From Kosakonia sacchari (GTDB lineage Bacteria > Pseudomonadota > Gammaproteobacteria > Enterobacterales > Enterobacteriaceae), in assembly GCA_900109485.1 (NCBI GenBank), contig FOAY01000012.1:62001-126000 (forward strand): a stretch of DNA of 64,000 bases, written 5' to 3'. The notes beneath the pieces were generated by a model that was not told the DNA's origin, did no database searches, and worked only from the letters and a program-made list of their open reading frames with translations. Below, piece after piece: positions 44,238 to 54,318 of this stretch. Made by a program: the position numbers and the translations under genes. Every line of letters begins with the position of its first letter. The first letter of the stretch is position 1.

Positions 44238-44760
44238 CCTGGTTCTCGCCAGTACGCTTTTTGCCGCTGCGCTTCCGGCTTTTGCCGTGACCGGTGATAC
44301 CGAACAGCCGATCCATATCGACTCCGATCAGCAGTCGCTGGATATGCAGGGCAATATTGTCACCTTCACCGGCAATGTCGTGGTGACGCAGGGAACCATT
44401 AAAATCAACGCCGATAAAGTGGTGGTAACACGCCCGGGCGGCCAGCAAGGCAAAGAGATCATTGATGGTTATGGCAACCCGGCTACGTTTTATCAGATGC
44501 AGGACAACGGCAAACCGGTGAAAGGCCACGCTTCACAGATGCACTACGAGCTGGAAAAAGATTTTGTCGTGCTGACCGGTAAAGCCTATCTCGAGCAGCT
44601 GGACAGCAACATCACTGGCGACAAGATCACCTACCTGGTGAAAGAGCAGAAAATGCAGGCGTTCAGCGACAAAGGTAAACGCGTCACCACCGTACTGGTG
44701 CCGTCGCAGTTGCAGGACAAGGGCAACACCCAAACCCCGGCTCCTAAGAAGAGTAACTAA
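44206..44760 (+). CDS. lptA: LptA, periplasmic LPS bridge protein
   Basis: Beta-jellyroll protein that oligomerises into the periplasmic bridge carrying LPS from LptC to LptD. ATG 44206 (MKFKTNKLSLNLVLAS) gives 184 residues (E. coli 185), with a signal peptide of 27 residues cleaved after AFA, as in E. coli. The OstA/LptA domain follows (QPIHIDSDQQSLDMQGNIVTFTGNVVV). It begins inside lptC and ends 6 bases before lptB. Confidence 0.96.
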   Translation: MKFKTNKLSLNLVLASTLFAAALPAFAVTGDTEQPIHIDSDQQSLDMQGNIVTFTGNVVVTQGTIKINADKVVVTRPGGQQGKEIIDGYGNPATFYQMQDNGKPVKGHASQMHYELEKDFVVLTGKAYLEQLDSNITGDKITYLVKEQKMQAFSDKGKRVTTVLVPSQLQDKGNTQTPAPKKSN

Positions 44761-44766
44761 TTCGTT

Positions 44767-45492
44767 ATGGCAACATTAACTGCAAAGAATCTCGCGAAAG
44801 CCTATAAGGGCCGCCGCGTGGTTGAAGACGTCAGCCTGACCGTTAACTCTGGCGAAATTGTTGGGCTGCTTGGCCCTAACGGCGCAGGGAAAACGACCAC
44901 CTTCTATATGGTGGTCGGGATTGTTCCGCGTGACGCGGGCAATATCATTATTGATGACGACGATATCAGCTTGCTGCCACTGCATGCGCGCGCGCGTCGC
45001 GGCATCGGTTATTTACCGCAGGAAGCGTCTATTTTTCGTCGTCTGAGCGTGTATGACAACCTGATGGCGGTGCTTCAGATCCGTGACGATCTGACTTCCG
45101 AACAGCGCGACGATCGCGCTAACGAATTGATGGAAGAGTTCCATATTGAGCATCTGCGAGACAATATGGGGCAATCCCTTTCCGGTGGTGAACGTCGCCG
45201 TGTTGAAATTGCGCGCGCACTGGCGGCAAATCCTAAATTTATTTTGCTGGATGAACCCTTTGCGGGCGTCGATCCTATCTCGGTTATCGACATCAAGCGC
45301 ATCATTGAACACTTACGTGACAGTGGGTTAGGCGTGTTGATTACTGACCACAATGTTCGCGAAACGTTGGCGGTGTGTGAACGAGCTTATATCGTCAGCC
45401 AGGGGCATTTAATTGCTCATGGTACACCGCAGCAAATCCTTGAAGACGAACATGTTAAGCGCGTATATCTTGGGGAAGACTTCAGACTCTGA
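44767..45492 (+). CDS. lptB: LptB, ATPase of the LPS extractor
   Basis: Cytoplasmic ABC ATPase that powers LptFG to pull LPS out of the inner membrane. The 241 residues contain Walker A GPNGAGKT at 36-43, the Q-loop YLPQE, signature LSGGERRR, Walker [14 protein letters not shown] and switch DHNV. Length equals E. coli. It is last gene of the lpt run, 48 bases before rpoN, with no terminator between, so some readthrough into rpoN is likely. Confidence 0.97.
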   Translation: MATLTAKNLAKAYKGRRVVEDVSLTVNSGEIVGLLGPNGAGKTTTFYMVVGIVPRDAGNIIIDDDDISLLPLHARARRGIGYLPQEASIFRRLSVYDNLMAVLQIRDDLTSEQRDDRANELMEEFHIEHLRDNMGQSLSGGERRRVEIARALAANPKFILLDEPFAGVDPISVIDIKRIIEHLRDSGLGVLITDHNVRETLAVCERAYIVSQGHLIAHGTPQQILEDEHVKRVYLGEDFRL

Positions 45493-45540
45493 TAGGGTAG
45501 AGTTTATCGAGGTATTTTGTCGGAGAGTGCTGCTCTGAAT

Positions 45541-46974
45541 ATGAAGCAAGGTTTGCAATTAAGGCTTAGCCAACAGCTAGCTATGACGCCGCAACTGCAA
45601 CAGGCTATCCGTCTGTTGCAGCTGTCTACGTTAGAACTTCAGCAGGAACTTCAGCAAGCGCTGGAGAGTAACCCATTGCTGGAACAAGCCGATCTTCATG
45701 AAGAAGTGGATAGCCAACAAACCCAGGAAAATGAAGGCCTGGATACTGTAGACGCGCTCGAACAGAAAGAGATGCCGGAAGAGCTGCCGCTGGACGCCAG
45801 TTGGGATGAGATTTATACCGCCGGAACGCCTTCCGGCAGCAGCCACGATTATATTGATGACGAACTGCCGATTTATCAGGGGGAAACGACACAGTCTCTT
45901 CAGGATTACCTGATGTGGCAGGTGGAGTTAACGCCGTTTTCCGATACCGATCGCGCAATCGCAACCTCTATTGTCGATGCGGTCGATGAGACCGGCTATC
46001 TTACCGTGTCGCTTGAGGATGTGCTGGAAAGCATGGGTGATGAAGAAATCGGTCTCGATGAAGTTGAAGCGGTGTTAAAGCGCGTTCAGCGTTTCGATCC
46101 GGTTGGCGTCGCTGCGCGCGATCTGCGCGACTGCCTGTTGATCCAACTTTCCCAGTTCGCGAAAGATACGCCCTGGTGCGAAGAGGCTCGCCTGATCATC
46201 AGCGATCACCTCGATCTGCTCGCTAACCACGATTTCCGCTCTCTTATGCGCGTCACGCGTCTTAAAGAAGACGTGCTGAAAGAAGCCGTCAATCTGATCC
46301 AGTCTCTGGATCCGCGCCCCGGCCAGTCGATCCAGACCGGCGAACCAGAATATGTCATCCCGGATGTGCTGGTACGTAAACACAACGGGCGCTGGATGGT
46401 AGAACTGAACTCTGACAGCATTCCGCGTCTGCAAATCAACCAGCACTACGCTTCAATGGGCGGCGGCGCGCGCAATGACGCCGACACCCAGTTTATCCGC
46501 AGTAATTTGCAGGAAGCGAAGTGGCTGATCAAAAGCCTTGAAAGCCGTAACGACACGCTATTGCGCGTCAGCCGCTGCATCGTCGAGCAGCAGCAGGCGT
46601 TCTTTGAACAGGGCGAAGAGTTTATGAAACCGATGGTGCTGGCGGATATCGCCCAGGCCGTCGAAATGCACGAGTCCACGATTTCCCGTGTGACAACTCA
46701 GAAGTACCTGCACAGTCCTCGCGGCATTTTTGAACTGAAGTATTTCTTCTCCAGCCATGTGAATACGGAAGGCGGCGGCGAAGCCTCGTCAACAGCCATT
46801 CGCGCGCTGGTTAAGAAATTAATCGCCGCAGAAAACCCTGCAAAACCGCTGAGCGACAGTAAGCTGACGACGCTGCTTTCCGATCAAGGAATTATGGTAG
46901 CGCGGCGTACCGTTGCGAAGTATCGAGAGTCTTTATCCATTCCGCCGTCTAACCAGCGTAAACAGCTGGTGTGA
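45541..46974 (+). CDS. rpoN: RNA polymerase sigma-54 factor
   Basis: Alternative sigma factor for nitrogen and other enhancer-dependent promoters. ATG 45541 ([26 protein letters not shown]) gives 477 residues as in E. coli; a TTG eight codons upstream is also open. Region I is glutamine-rich (1-50), region II acidic (about 50-110), then the core-binding domain, a helix-turn-helix near 365-385 ([13 protein letters not shown]) and the RpoN box [10 protein letters not shown] near 454-463. It heads the rpoN-hpf-ptsN-rapZ-npr cluster. Confidence 0.97.
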   Translation: MKQGLQLRLSQQLAMTPQLQQAIRLLQLSTLELQQELQQALESNPLLEQADLHEEVDSQQTQENEGLDTVDALEQKEMPEELPLDASWDEIYTAGTPSGSSHDYIDDELPIYQGETTQSLQDYLMWQVELTPFSDTDRAIATSIVDAVDETGYLTVSLEDVLESMGDEEIGLDEVEAVLKRVQRFDPVGVAARDLRDCLLIQLSQFAKDTPWCEEARLIISDHLDLLANHDFRSLMRVTRLKEDVLKEAVNLIQSLDPRPGQSIQTGEPEYVIPDVLVRKHNGRWMVELNSDSIPRLQINQHYASMGGGARNDADTQFIRSNLQEAKWLIKSLESRNDTLLRVSRCIVEQQQAFFEQGEEFMKPMVLADIAQAVEMHESTISRVTTQKYLHSPRGIFELKYFFSSHVNTEGGGEASSTAIRALVKKLIAAENPAKPLSDSKLTTLLSDQGIMVARRTVAKYRESLSIPPSNQRKQLV

Positions 46975-46996
46975 CCCAACCGATAAGGAAGACACT

Positions 46997-47284
46997 ATGC
47001 AGCTTAACATCACAGGACAAAACGTCGAGATCACTGATGCTTTACGTGAATTTGTGAACAGCAAATTTGCCAAGCTTGAGCAGTATTTCGAAAGGATTAA
47101 TCAGGTCTATATTGTGTTGAAAGTGGAGAAAGTGATCCATACCTCGGATGCAACCCTGCATGTAAATGGAGGTGAGTTGCATGCCAGCGCGGAAGGACAG
47201 GATATGTACGCTGCCATCGACGGTTTGATTGATAAACTATCGCGGCAGTTGACAAAACATAAAGATAAACTGAAACAACACTAA
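46997..47284 (+). CDS. hpf: Hibernation promoting factor HPF (short form)
   Basis: Ribosome-associated protein that promotes 100S dimer formation in stationary phase, together with RMF. ATG 46997, preceded by AAGGAAG, gives 95 residues, the short gamma-proteobacterial form with only the S30AE domain (beta-alpha-beta-beta-beta-alpha), starting MQLNITGQNVEITDALREFV. It lies 22 bases after rpoN. An HPF paralogue (YfiA) would be encoded elsewhere. Confidence 0.96.
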   Translation: MQLNITGQNVEITDALREFVNSKFAKLEQYFERINQVYIVLKVEKVIHTSDATLHVNGGELHASAEGQDMYAAIDGLIDKLSRQLTKHKDKLKQH

Positions 47285-47310
47285 TTGTCCGGGCGTTCGT
47301 TTGGCGCGTT

Positions 47311-47337
47311 GCACCCTACCGTAACCCGGTAGGGTGC
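47311..47337 (+). other. Perfect hairpin between hpf and ptsN
   Basis: GCACCCTACCG and CGGTAGGGTGC form an 11-base perfect stem with a five-base loop. There is no T run, so it is more likely an mRNA stability or processing element than a terminator. It begins 26 bases after the hpf stop. Confidence 0.5.
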
Positions 47338-47365
47338 TTAGCTCTGACGGCGCTTAGGTGAAATT

Positions 47366-47857
47366 ATGATGAATAACGATTCGGCTCTTCAACTGAGCAA
47401 TGTCCTTAACCAGGAATGTACACGTAGCGGCGTTCACTGCCAGAGCAAAAAACGTGCTCTGGAAATCATCAGTGAACTGGCGGCAAAACAGCTCGGCCTG
47501 CCGCCACAGGTCGTTTTCGAAGCCATTCTTACGCGTGAGAAAATGGGCAGTACCGGTATTGGTAACGGTATTGCCATTCCCCACGGTAAGCTGGAAGAGG
47601 ACACACTGCGCGCCGTCGGCGTTTTTGTGCAGCTCGAAATGCCCATAGCTTTCGACGCTATCGATAATCAGCCCGTTGATCTGCTGTTTGCACTGCTGGT
47701 GCCGGCCGATCAAACCAAAACGCATCTTCATACGCTCTCGCTGGTGGCTAAACGGCTGGCGGATAAAACCATTTGCCGTCGCCTGCGCAGTGCGCAGAAC
47801 GATGAGGAGCTGTATCAGATAATCACGCAGACAGAAGGCGAAAGCGACGATGCGTAA
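47366..47857 (+). CDS. ptsN: Nitrogen PTS enzyme IIA (EIIA-Ntr)
   Basis: Terminal phosphoacceptor of the nitrogen-related PTS; its unphosphorylated form regulates potassium transport and other targets. The 163 residues match E. coli, with the active-site His73 in GNGIAIPHGKLEED. The start MMNN has two adjacent ATG codons; the first gives the E. coli length. It works with EI-Ntr (elsewhere) and NPr, encoded two genes downstream. Confidence 0.96.
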   Translation: MMNNDSALQLSNVLNQECTRSGVHCQSKKRALEIISELAAKQLGLPPQVVFEAILTREKMGSTGIGNGIAIPHGKLEEDTLRAVGVFVQLEMPIAFDAIDNQPVDLLFALLVPADQTKTHLHTLSLVAKRLADKTICRRLRSAQNDEELYQIITQTEGESDDA

Positions 47858-47899
47858 CGGGAAGAACACCTTTTTTGTCGTTGTGGGGAGAAACGGTTC

Positions 47900-48754
47900 A
47901 TGGTCCTGATGATCGTAAGTGGTCGTTCGGGTTCAGGAAAATCCGTGGCCCTGCGCGCCCTGGAAGATATGGGCTTCTATTGTGTCGATAACCTGCCGGT
48001 CGTGCTGCTGCCGCAACTGGCGCAGACGCTCGCCGATCGTCAGACCTCTGCCGCCGTCAGTATTGATGTGCGTAACATGCCGGAATCACCGGAAATTTTT
48101 GAACAGGCGATGAGCAGCCTGCCTGATGCCTTCTCGCCGCAACTGCTGTTCCTTGATGCTGACCGCAACACGCTGATTCGGCGCTACAGCGATACGCGCC
48201 GCTTACATCCGCTCTCCAGCAAGAATTTATCGCTGGAAAGCGCTATCGATGAAGAGAGCAACCTGCTGGAGCCACTGCGTTCCCGCGCGGACCTGATTGT
48301 CGATACCTCCGAAATGTCGGTACATGAGCTGGCCGAAATGCTGCGCACCCGCCTGCTCGGCAAGCGCGAGCGCGAACTGACCATGGTCTTTGAGTCGTTC
48401 GGCTTTAAGCACGGCATTCCTATCGATGCCGACTACGTCTTTGACGTTCGCTTTCTGCCCAACCCGCACTGGGATCCGAAACTGCGCCCGATGACCGGTC
48501 TCGACAAACCTGTCGCGGCGTTCCTTGACCGGCATACCGAAGTGCACAATTTTATTTACCAGACCCGCAGTTATCTTGAACTGTGGTTACCGATGCTGGA
48601 AACCAACAACCGTAGCTATCTGACCGTCGCTATCGGCTGTACCGGCGGTAAGCATCGTTCTGTTTATGTCGCCGAACAGCTGGCGGATTATTTCCGCTCG
48701 CGCGGTAAAAACGTTCAGTCCCGTCACCGTACGCTGGAAAAACGCAAAACATGA
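47900..48754 (+). CDS. rapZ: RNase adaptor protein RapZ
   Basis: RNA-binding adaptor that senses glucosamine-6-phosphate and delivers sRNA GlmZ to RNase E, tuning glmS. The 284 residues equal E. coli: an N-terminal P-loop domain with GRSGSGKS at 8-15 and Walker B-like LLFLDAD, and a C-terminal phosphofructokinase-like RNA-binding domain ending in the basic tail [30 protein letters not shown] precedes ATG. The last four bases overlap npr. Functionally tied to GlmM encoded near 24 kb. Confidence 0.96.
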   Translation: MVLMIVSGRSGSGKSVALRALEDMGFYCVDNLPVVLLPQLAQTLADRQTSAAVSIDVRNMPESPEIFEQAMSSLPDAFSPQLLFLDADRNTLIRRYSDTRRLHPLSSKNLSLESAIDEESNLLEPLRSRADLIVDTSEMSVHELAEMLRTRLLGKRERELTMVFESFGFKHGIPIDADYVFDVRFLPNPHWDPKLRPMTGLDKPVAAFLDRHTEVHNFIYQTRSYLELWLPMLETNNRSYLTVAIGCTGGKHRSVYVAEQLADYFRSRGKNVQSRHRTLEKRKT

Positions 48755-49023
48755 CCGTAAAACAAACCGTTGAGATCACCAATAAACTGGGCATGCATGC
48801 GCGCCCGGCGATGAAACTGTTTGAGCTGGTACAGGGATTTGACGCAGAAGTGTTACTGCGCAACGACGAAGGTACCGAAGCGGAAGCCAGCAGCGTGATT
48901 GCATTGCTGATGTTGGATTCCGCCAAAGGGCGGCAAATTGAAGTCGAAGCCAGCGGCCCACAGGAAGAAGAAGCCCTGGCAGCCGTGATTGCCCTGTTCA
49001 ACGCGGGCTTTGACGAAGACTGA
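48751..49023 (+). CDS. npr: Nitrogen PTS phosphocarrier NPr
   Basis: HPr-like phosphocarrier (PtsO) that passes phosphate from EI-Ntr to EIIA-Ntr. The 90 residues carry the phosphorylated His16 in [13 protein letters not shown]. The start overlaps the rapZ stop by ATGA. It ends one base from the stop of convergent mtgA and there is no intrinsic terminator between them, so the two transcripts may overlap. Confidence 0.96.
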   Translation: MTVKQTVEITNKLGMHARPAMKLFELVQGFDAEVLLRNDEGTEAEASSVIALLMLDSAKGRQIEVEASGPQEEEALAAVIALFNAGFDED

Positions 49024-49024
49024 G

Positions 49025-49756
49025 TTAGTACAGCTTATTGCTCTGCAAAAAGCCTTCTCCTCCGAGCTGGCGCATCTGGCGCAGGATCCACGCCTGACGG
49101 CTGCGGACATAGCCGGATGGCGCTGCCGCCTGGAAACGTATTGGGTTTGGCAGTACTGCCGCCAGCAATGCCGCTTCCGACATAGTTAACCGGCTGGCTG
49201 GTTTATGGAAATAGCGCTGAGCCGCCTCTTCCACGCCAAACACGCCGTCGCCAAACTCCGCAATATTGAGATACACCGTCAGGATACGCCGTTTCGTCCA
49301 CACCGCTTCCATCCCCAGCGTCAGCCCGGCTTCCAGCCCTTTTCGCACCCAACTTTTTCCATCCCATAACAGCAGGTTTTTCACCGTTTGTTGAGAGATA
49401 GTCGATGCGCCACGAATACGGTTCTCATGGCGTTCATTATGTGAAAGCGCCTTCTGGATCGCGCCAACGTCCAGCCCCCAGTGATCGGGGAAACGCTGAT
49501 CCTCTGCTGCGACAACAGCCAGCGCCATCCACGGTGAAATCTCATCCATACTGACCCAGTCGGAATGAGGAACATAGCCAAAGTTACCCGTCAACCAGGC
49601 TCCAATTTGCCGCTCGGCCATCACGGCAGAAAATGGCACCGGCAGAAAACTGAACAGCACAATGCCGCCGCCCCAGAAAATGGCCAGTACCAGTAAAACC
49701 CGCAGCGCAATACGTTTCAGCATAGTTTTCAGCGGGCCGCGAAAGCCGTTTCTCAT
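49025..49756 (-). CDS. mtgA: Monofunctional peptidoglycan glycosyltransferase MtgA
   Basis: GT51-family enzyme that polymerises lipid II into glycan strands at the division site. The 243 residues (E. coli 242) begin with a membrane helix (about 15-37). The catalytic glutamate lies in [14 protein letters not shown] (Glu85), followed by [17 protein letters not shown] and the second glutamate region [25 protein letters not shown]. The ATG overlaps the elbB stop by 4 bases. Confidence 0.96.
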   Translation of the reverse strand: MRNGFRGPLKTMLKRIALRVLLVLAIFWGGGIVLFSFLPVPFSAVMAERQIGAWLTGNFGYVPHSDWVSMDEISPWMALAVVAAEDQRFPDHWGLDVGAIQKALSHNERHENRIRGASTISQQTVKNLLLWDGKSWVRKGLEAGLTLGMEAVWTKRRILTVYLNIAEFGDGVFGVEEAAQRYFHKPASRLTMSEAALLAAVLPNPIRFQAAAPSGYVRSRQAWILRQMRQLGGEGFLQSNKLY

Positions 49757-50406
49757 TCCGCCAGCACCAGTACGCGCGCCACCAGCTTTTCGATCCCCGC
49801 CGCAGCCTGCGCAATATTCTCAGCAAGCATATACGCTGGCGTGGTTACCACTTTATTCTCTTCATCCACCACTATATCGTCCACCGGGCACGGCACATGT
49901 TCCGCCCCCATCTCTTCCAGCACTTCCGCGATATCGACATCCGTACCGATTGTCAGACGCAGCGGGAAGTCGAAAATTTTCGGCAGCAACGCCGGAGAGA
50001 TACACATAAACCCCAGCGGTTTACCCGCCTGATGCATCTCCAGCACGCGCTGTTTAAGCGTATCATCGACGACGCACTCGCTGCCCTGGCTGGCGAAATT
50101 ACTCAAATTTTTGGCGGCGCCAAAACCACCAGGTACAATCAGCGCATCCAGATCATTTACTGATAGTTGTGCCAGCGGCCGGATATTTCCACGCGCAATT
50201 CGGGCAGCTTCGACCAGCACGTTGCGACTCTCAGTCATGACATCACCCGTCAGGTGATTCACCACATCGCTCTGCCATTTATCCGGCGCGAAGCAAACTG
50301 CCTCAGCGCCTGAACGGGCGATCGCCAGTAATGTGATCACCGCCTCATGGATTTCCGCACCGTCATAGACACCCGCGCCGCTAAGAATCACGCCTACTTT
50401 TTTCAT
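49753..50406 (-). CDS. elbB: DJ-1-superfamily glyoxalase ElbB
   Basis: DJ-1/PfpI-fold protein (YhbL) described as an isoprenoid-related factor and glyoxalase III-like enzyme in E. coli. ATG 50406 ([10 protein letters not shown]) has AAGGATGAG at suitable spacing and gives 217 residues; an upstream ATG at 50415 abuts its own AAAGG and is unlikely. The nucleophile elbow is [10 protein letters not shown] with Cys135, and the acidic residue is in DGAEIHEA. It overlaps mtgA and is divergent from arcZ. Confidence 0.93.
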   Translation of the reverse strand: MKKVGVILSGAGVYDGAEIHEAVITLLAIARSGAEAVCFAPDKWQSDVVNHLTGDVMTESRNVLVEAARIARGNIRPLAQLSVNDLDALIVPGGFGAAKNLSNFASQGSECVVDDTLKQRVLEMHQAGKPLGFMCISPALLPKIFDFPLRLTIGTDVDIAEVLEEMGAEHVPCPVDDIVVDEENKVVTTPAYMLAENIAQAAAGIEKLVARVLVLAE

Positions 50407-50489
50407 TTTGCTCATCCTTTATGCAGCGTACCGTCGATAATTAAAAATTTTGATAAGGGAGCCTTGCTTCACACATTTCACTGATTGAT

Positions 50490-50518
50490 GTAACAAATCA
50501 TTTAAGATTTGCTATCTT
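50490..50518 (+). promoter_or_regulatory. arcZ promoter
   Basis: GTAACA (50490-50495) and TATCTT (50513-50518) with a 17-base spacer lie just before arcZ. AT-rich sequence with GTAACAAATCATTTAAG overlaps it and could hold an ArcA site; repression of arcZ by ArcA is known in E. coli. Confidence 0.55.
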
Positions 50519-50520
50519 AT

Positions 50521-50646
50521 GTGCGTGTGGTCGAATTTTTTCAGGCTACGCCCTTGCAAAAAAGAGTAAAAATTACGGCGCAGCTACGGTTTCCCTGGTG
50601 TTGGCGCAGTGTTCGCGCACCCCGGTTAATCCGGGGTCATTTTTTT
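50521..50646 (+). ncRNA. arcZ: Hfq-dependent small RNA ArcZ
   Basis: The gap between elbB and arcB, on the strand opposite arcB, contains sequence I recognise as ArcZ (SraH/RyhA). The conserved processed 3' part runs from TTTCCCTGGTGTTGGCGCAG (50590-50609) through GTTCGCGCAC to the terminator. That seed region base-pairs with rpoS and other mRNAs in E. coli. The terminator is ACCCCGG/CCGGGGT followed by CATTTTTTT. The 5' half is less conserved and the 5' end is uncertain by a few bases. The 3' end overlaps the arcB stop region by ten bases in antisense. Confidence 0.88.
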
Positions 50647-52979
50647 CCAGCGTCCACCGCCGCAACCCAGGCTTTCAGTACCGCCACATCGTTCTGCCAC
50701 TCCTGTTTCATCTCTTCCACCCATTCACCGACATTGTCCCACCACGCCGGAAGATCGGGAGACTGGATCTGTTGCCCCAGTTGCTGCAGATGGCGTAAAC
50801 CGACAGAGCCTGCCGCGCCCTTAATCTTATGTCCCTCTTCGGTTATGCCTTTCTGATCGCGTGCCGTAAGATTTGACTCAAGCACATTGAGATAGCCCGG
50901 CATCATTTTCTCAAAGACAGCCAGTCCGTCGGTGATCAATTTAGGCCCCACCAGCTCGATATATTGCTCAAGCATGGCCGTATCCAGCACCGTTTGTACT
51001 TTGCTGTTATCGACAGTTGTCACCTGCTCCTCCTCGTTGGCGTTTGTATCCCAGAACTTTTTAATCATGGCAGTTAATGCCGGGACCGCCAGCGGTTTGC
51101 TCAATACGTCATTCATGCCCGCATCGAGATACTCCTGCTTGTTTTTCAGCACGTTGGCCGTCAGAGCTACCAGCGGCGGCAGATCTTCGCGCGGATAACG
51201 GCTGGTTAGCGTGCGGGAAATATCCAGCCCGGTCATGTCCGGCAGTTGAATATCCAGCAGCAGCAGATCGTATTCGCCCGGGGCAAACATCTCCAGCGCC
51301 GCGCTTCCGGTCATCGCCACATCGACGCTACAACCCAGCTTTTCCAGCACCGAGCGCGCGACAATGACATTCAGCTCAATGTCCTCAACCAGCAGCACAT
51401 GCAGCGCGGGCAACGGCATATCATCATTTTCGAAAACGTCATCAACCTCTTCCGCCACTGCGGGCGCATGAACGGTCAGCGTAAAGATGGACCCGGAGCC
51501 TGGCTGGCTGCTGACAGAGATGTCACCGCCCATATTTTTGGCGAGGCGACGCGAAACGGCCAGGCCGATACCCGTCCCCGTGGCTGGCTTGCCGCCGTGA
51601 CTATCTTTCACCTGGTAATACATGGCAAAGATCTTATCCTGCTCGTCGCGCGGAATACCGATACCGGAATCCTGCACTTCGAAGTGCAGCATTTCGCCTT
51701 CATCGTAGCGAACGCGCACTTCAACCTGCCCTTGCGGAGTAAATTTCACCGCATTGCTGATCAGGTTCCACAGAATCTGCCGCAAACGCGTACCGTCGGT
51801 AATCACCTTGTGCGGCAGCGGCAACGTTGGCTCCAGTACAAAACGCAGCCCTTTTTGATGCGCCTGCAAACCGGAAAGGTTTTCCAGATCGGCGAGGAAG
51901 CTGGTGAAATCCAGCGGCTGGTTATCAAGCTGAACTTTGCGGCGCTCCATTTTATCCATGTCGATAATATCGTTGAAGATATTCCCCAGCGTCACGGCTG
52001 AGACATGGATTGTCTTCAGGTATTTCTCTTGCTCCTGCGTTAACTCCGTGTCGAGCAGGATCCGGCTCAGGCCGACGATGCCATTCAGCGGTGTACGCAG
52101 CTCATGGCTAATCGTGGAAATGAAGGTGGTCTTATCCCGGCTGGCCCGCTCCAGCGCATCCTGGTAGCGTTTACGCTCAGTAATATCGCGGCCAAAGCCC
52201 ATCAGCCCGTGGCGCTTACCCACGCGGTCGTAATAAGGCACTTTACGGATTTCGAAACAGGCTTTGCGCCCGTCCGGATAATCCAGCCACTGTTCGTAGG
52301 TCAGCGATACGTTATGACGAAAGACTTTTTCATCGGTTTCTATCACTTTCGCTGCAGCTTCCTCCGAATAGACATCCTGCGGCTTCAGGTGAATGAGCTG
52401 CTTCTCGCTTTTACCGGTCAGCAGTTCCATCGCCCGGTTACAGCCGGAAAATTCTTTATCTTCGTTGCGGTAGAAAACCAAATCCGGTGAGGCATCAAGG
52501 AAAGAGCGCAGAAAGGAGGATTGTTGTTCGAGCTGGATCTGCGTTTGCTCACGCTCCTGCATCTCTCTTTTTAGCTGTTCAAAGGTCTCCTGGCGCTCCG
52601 CTTCAGCCTTTTCACGATCGCTGATCTCCTGGTTAAGCTGGGCAATATTATCTTTTAACTGCACATTGAGCTTCAGATCGCGATCGCGCATCTCTTCGAG
52701 TTTTTCTACCAGCCGCGATAACCGCTGGCGAGATTCTTCCAGTTGCTCAACCACCACCGATAAGAAGTAGACCGCCCACGGAGTGATCAGCAGACCAAAA
52801 AAGATCGAGCGGATGACATCAATGCTCTCCACCTGCCCCTGCAATACCATGGTGACCGCCATCTGCACGACGATTGCCAGCACCACCAGCGCTAAAGCCA
52901 GCAGCAAGGAAAAGCGCACCAGACCAAGCTTCATCATCAGATCGACGTAGTATTGCGCCAGTAAACGGATTTGCTTCAT
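50637..52979 (-). CDS. arcB: Anaerobic sensor histidine kinase ArcB
   Basis: Tripartite hybrid kinase that senses quinone redox state and phosphorylates ArcA. There are two N-terminal membrane helices (about 23-41 and 58-77), a coiled-coil linker, a PAS domain (about 155-270) with both redox cysteines Cys180 and Cys241, the H1 site His292 in STISHELRTP, an ATPase domain with GTGIGLAVS, receiver Asp576 in LLLLDIQLPD, and the HPt site His717 in EGHKIKGAAG. ATG 52979 has GAGGGAA upstream; 780 residues (E. coli 778). Its 3' end overlaps arcZ. Confidence 0.97.
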   Translation of the reverse strand: MKQIRLLAQYYVDLMMKLGLVRFSLLLALALVVLAIVVQMAVTMVLQGQVESIDVIRSIFFGLLITPWAVYFLSVVVEQLEESRQRLSRLVEKLEEMRDRDLKLNVQLKDNIAQLNQEISDREKAEAERQETFEQLKREMQEREQTQIQLEQQSSFLRSFLDASPDLVFYRNEDKEFSGCNRAMELLTGKSEKQLIHLKPQDVYSEEAAAKVIETDEKVFRHNVSLTYEQWLDYPDGRKACFEIRKVPYYDRVGKRHGLMGFGRDITERKRYQDALERASRDKTTFISTISHELRTPLNGIVGLSRILLDTELTQEQEKYLKTIHVSAVTLGNIFNDIIDMDKMERRKVQLDNQPLDFTSFLADLENLSGLQAHQKGLRFVLEPTLPLPHKVITDGTRLRQILWNLISNAVKFTPQGQVEVRVRYDEGEMLHFEVQDSGIGIPRDEQDKIFAMYYQVKDSHGGKPATGTGIGLAVSRRLAKNMGGDISVSSQPGSGSIFTLTVHAPAVAEEVDDVFENDDMPLPALHVLLVEDIELNVIVARSVLEKLGCSVDVAMTGSAALEMFAPGEYDLLLLDIQLPDMTGLDISRTLTSRYPREDLPPLVALTANVLKNKQEYLDAGMNDVLSKPLAVPALTAMIKKFWDTNANEEEQVTTVDNSKVQTVLDTAMLEQYIELVGPKLITDGLAVFEKMMPGYLNVLESNLTARDQKGITEEGHKIKGAAGSVGLRHLQQLGQQIQSPDLPAWWDNVGEWVEEMKQEWQNDVAVLKAWVAAVDAGKK

Positions 52980-53080
52980 AGAGTTTCCCTCGGACAATTG
53001 CGCTCAATAATACTCAATTCTGGGCAAGGGATTGAAGCTTGTGTGAAAAATGCGGTGAGAGTTAAGGTTTCGTCGCCGGT

Positions 53081-54007
53081 TCAGGCGGGCAATTGCCAGC
53101 AACGTCCAAGCGCCGAACCTTGTCCGCCCTGCTCGTTCAGATAACGATCCAGCTCCACCATGCCGGTCCAGCGGTTTTCGCACCACAGCGGCGCCAGCAG
53201 CGTCGGGCGGCGCGCGCTGGCGGAAACGCGGTGATAAATCACCTCTGGCGGCGTATGGCGAATCATCTCTCCGGCAATAACGGTATACTCTTCCAGGCCA
53301 ATACCGTTCAGGCGACCAGCTTCCCATGCCTTCGCCATAATACTGCCTTTCACGATATGCAGCGGATGCAGCTTAATGCCATCAACGCCAGCATCTGTAA
53401 CGCGCTGGAGGGTCTCCAGGCAATCCACGTGACGTTCCCCTGGTAACCCGACAATCAAATGCGTGCAGACCTTCAGGCCGCGTTTACGGGCCTGCTGCGC
53501 CGTTTTCTGGTAGCAGGCGAAATCATGCCCACGGTTGATGCGATGCAGCGTTTTATCGTGAGCGGTTTGCAGGCCCAATTCCAGCCACACTTCATAGCCC
53601 TGTTGATGGTATTCACAAAGCAAATCCAGCACCGCTTCCGGCACGCAATCAGGGCGCGTGCCGACGCACAAACCCACAATATTCGCCTGGCTTATCGCCT
53701 GCTGGTACATCGACCGTAGCACCTGCACTTCCGCCCAGGTGCTGGTGTAAGCCTGGAAATAGGCGAGATAGCGACGTGCGCGATTGACGAGGTTCGCCTG
53801 ATGAGCAAGCTGGTCAGCAATGGATTGGTGCTGCTGTGCCTCATCGGCAAAAGAAGCGACATTACAGAACGTACACCCGCCGCGACCAATGGTGCCATCG
53901 CGGTTTGGACAGCTAAAACCGCCATGCAAAGTGAGTTTATGGACTTTTTCTCCATACCGGCGAGCAAGATCCCCACCAAACATATTGACTAATTTCTGTA
54001 ACTGCAT
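53081..54007 (-). CDS. yhcC: Radical SAM protein YhcC
   Basis: Radical SAM enzyme of the TIGR01212 family; substrate not known. ATG 54007 (MQLQKLVNMFGGDL) matches the E. coli start and gives 308 residues. The cluster cysteines lie in the atypical spacing of this family, CPNRDGTIGRGGCTFC, at Cys33, Cys45 and Cys48. A Leu/Gly-rich SAM-binding region VWLELGLQTAHDKTL follows. Another 18 upstream codons are open but not coding. It is divergent from gltB over a 672-base gap and 101 bases upstream of arcB. Confidence 0.93.
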   Translation of the reverse strand: MQLQKLVNMFGGDLARRYGEKVHKLTLHGGFSCPNRDGTIGRGGCTFCNVASFADEAQQHQSIADQLAHQANLVNRARRYLAYFQAYTSTWAEVQVLRSMYQQAISQANIVGLCVGTRPDCVPEAVLDLLCEYHQQGYEVWLELGLQTAHDKTLHRINRGHDFACYQKTAQQARKRGLKVCTHLIVGLPGERHVDCLETLQRVTDAGVDGIKLHPLHIVKGSIMAKAWEAGRLNGIGLEEYTVIAGEMIRHTPPEVIYHRVSASARRPTLLAPLWCENRWTGMVELDRYLNEQGGQGSALGRCWQLPA

Positions 54008-54302
54008 AATCTGAAAGGCCGCCCAAACGAAAGGGCGTAGCCTGCCACTTTTAGCTTTCATCGGCGATGACCTGGATCAATCGCCCCGGAAGGCTTTTAT
54101 TCATTGCATAAACAGTCAATATAATCGCAATTTCATTCACCTCAAAGGCGATTACTTTTCCTTATATTCCTGCCTTATTTTGCAGAAATACGCGCATAAG
54201 TGAAAAACAGTGACTTCATGCAACTCCCACCCGCACAGCAGAATAAAAATCTGCCGTTAAAGATACACTCAGGACAGAACATCAGAAACTACGCTTTGGT
54301 AT

Positions 54303-54318
54303 AGTGAGTCAGATCACA
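54303..54318. promoter_or_regulatory. CRP-like site upstream of gltB
   Basis: AGTGA-N6-TCACA matches the CRP consensus TGTGA-N6-TCACA at 9 of 10 core positions. CRP effects on gltBDF are reported in E. coli; use of this copy is inferred. Confidence 0.5.

Noticed and set aside
54103-54120. ArgR box upstream of gltB
   Set aside because: TGCAT-N4-AGTCA matches only 8 of 10 core bases and has no partner box at the usual spacing; too weak for a separate call.
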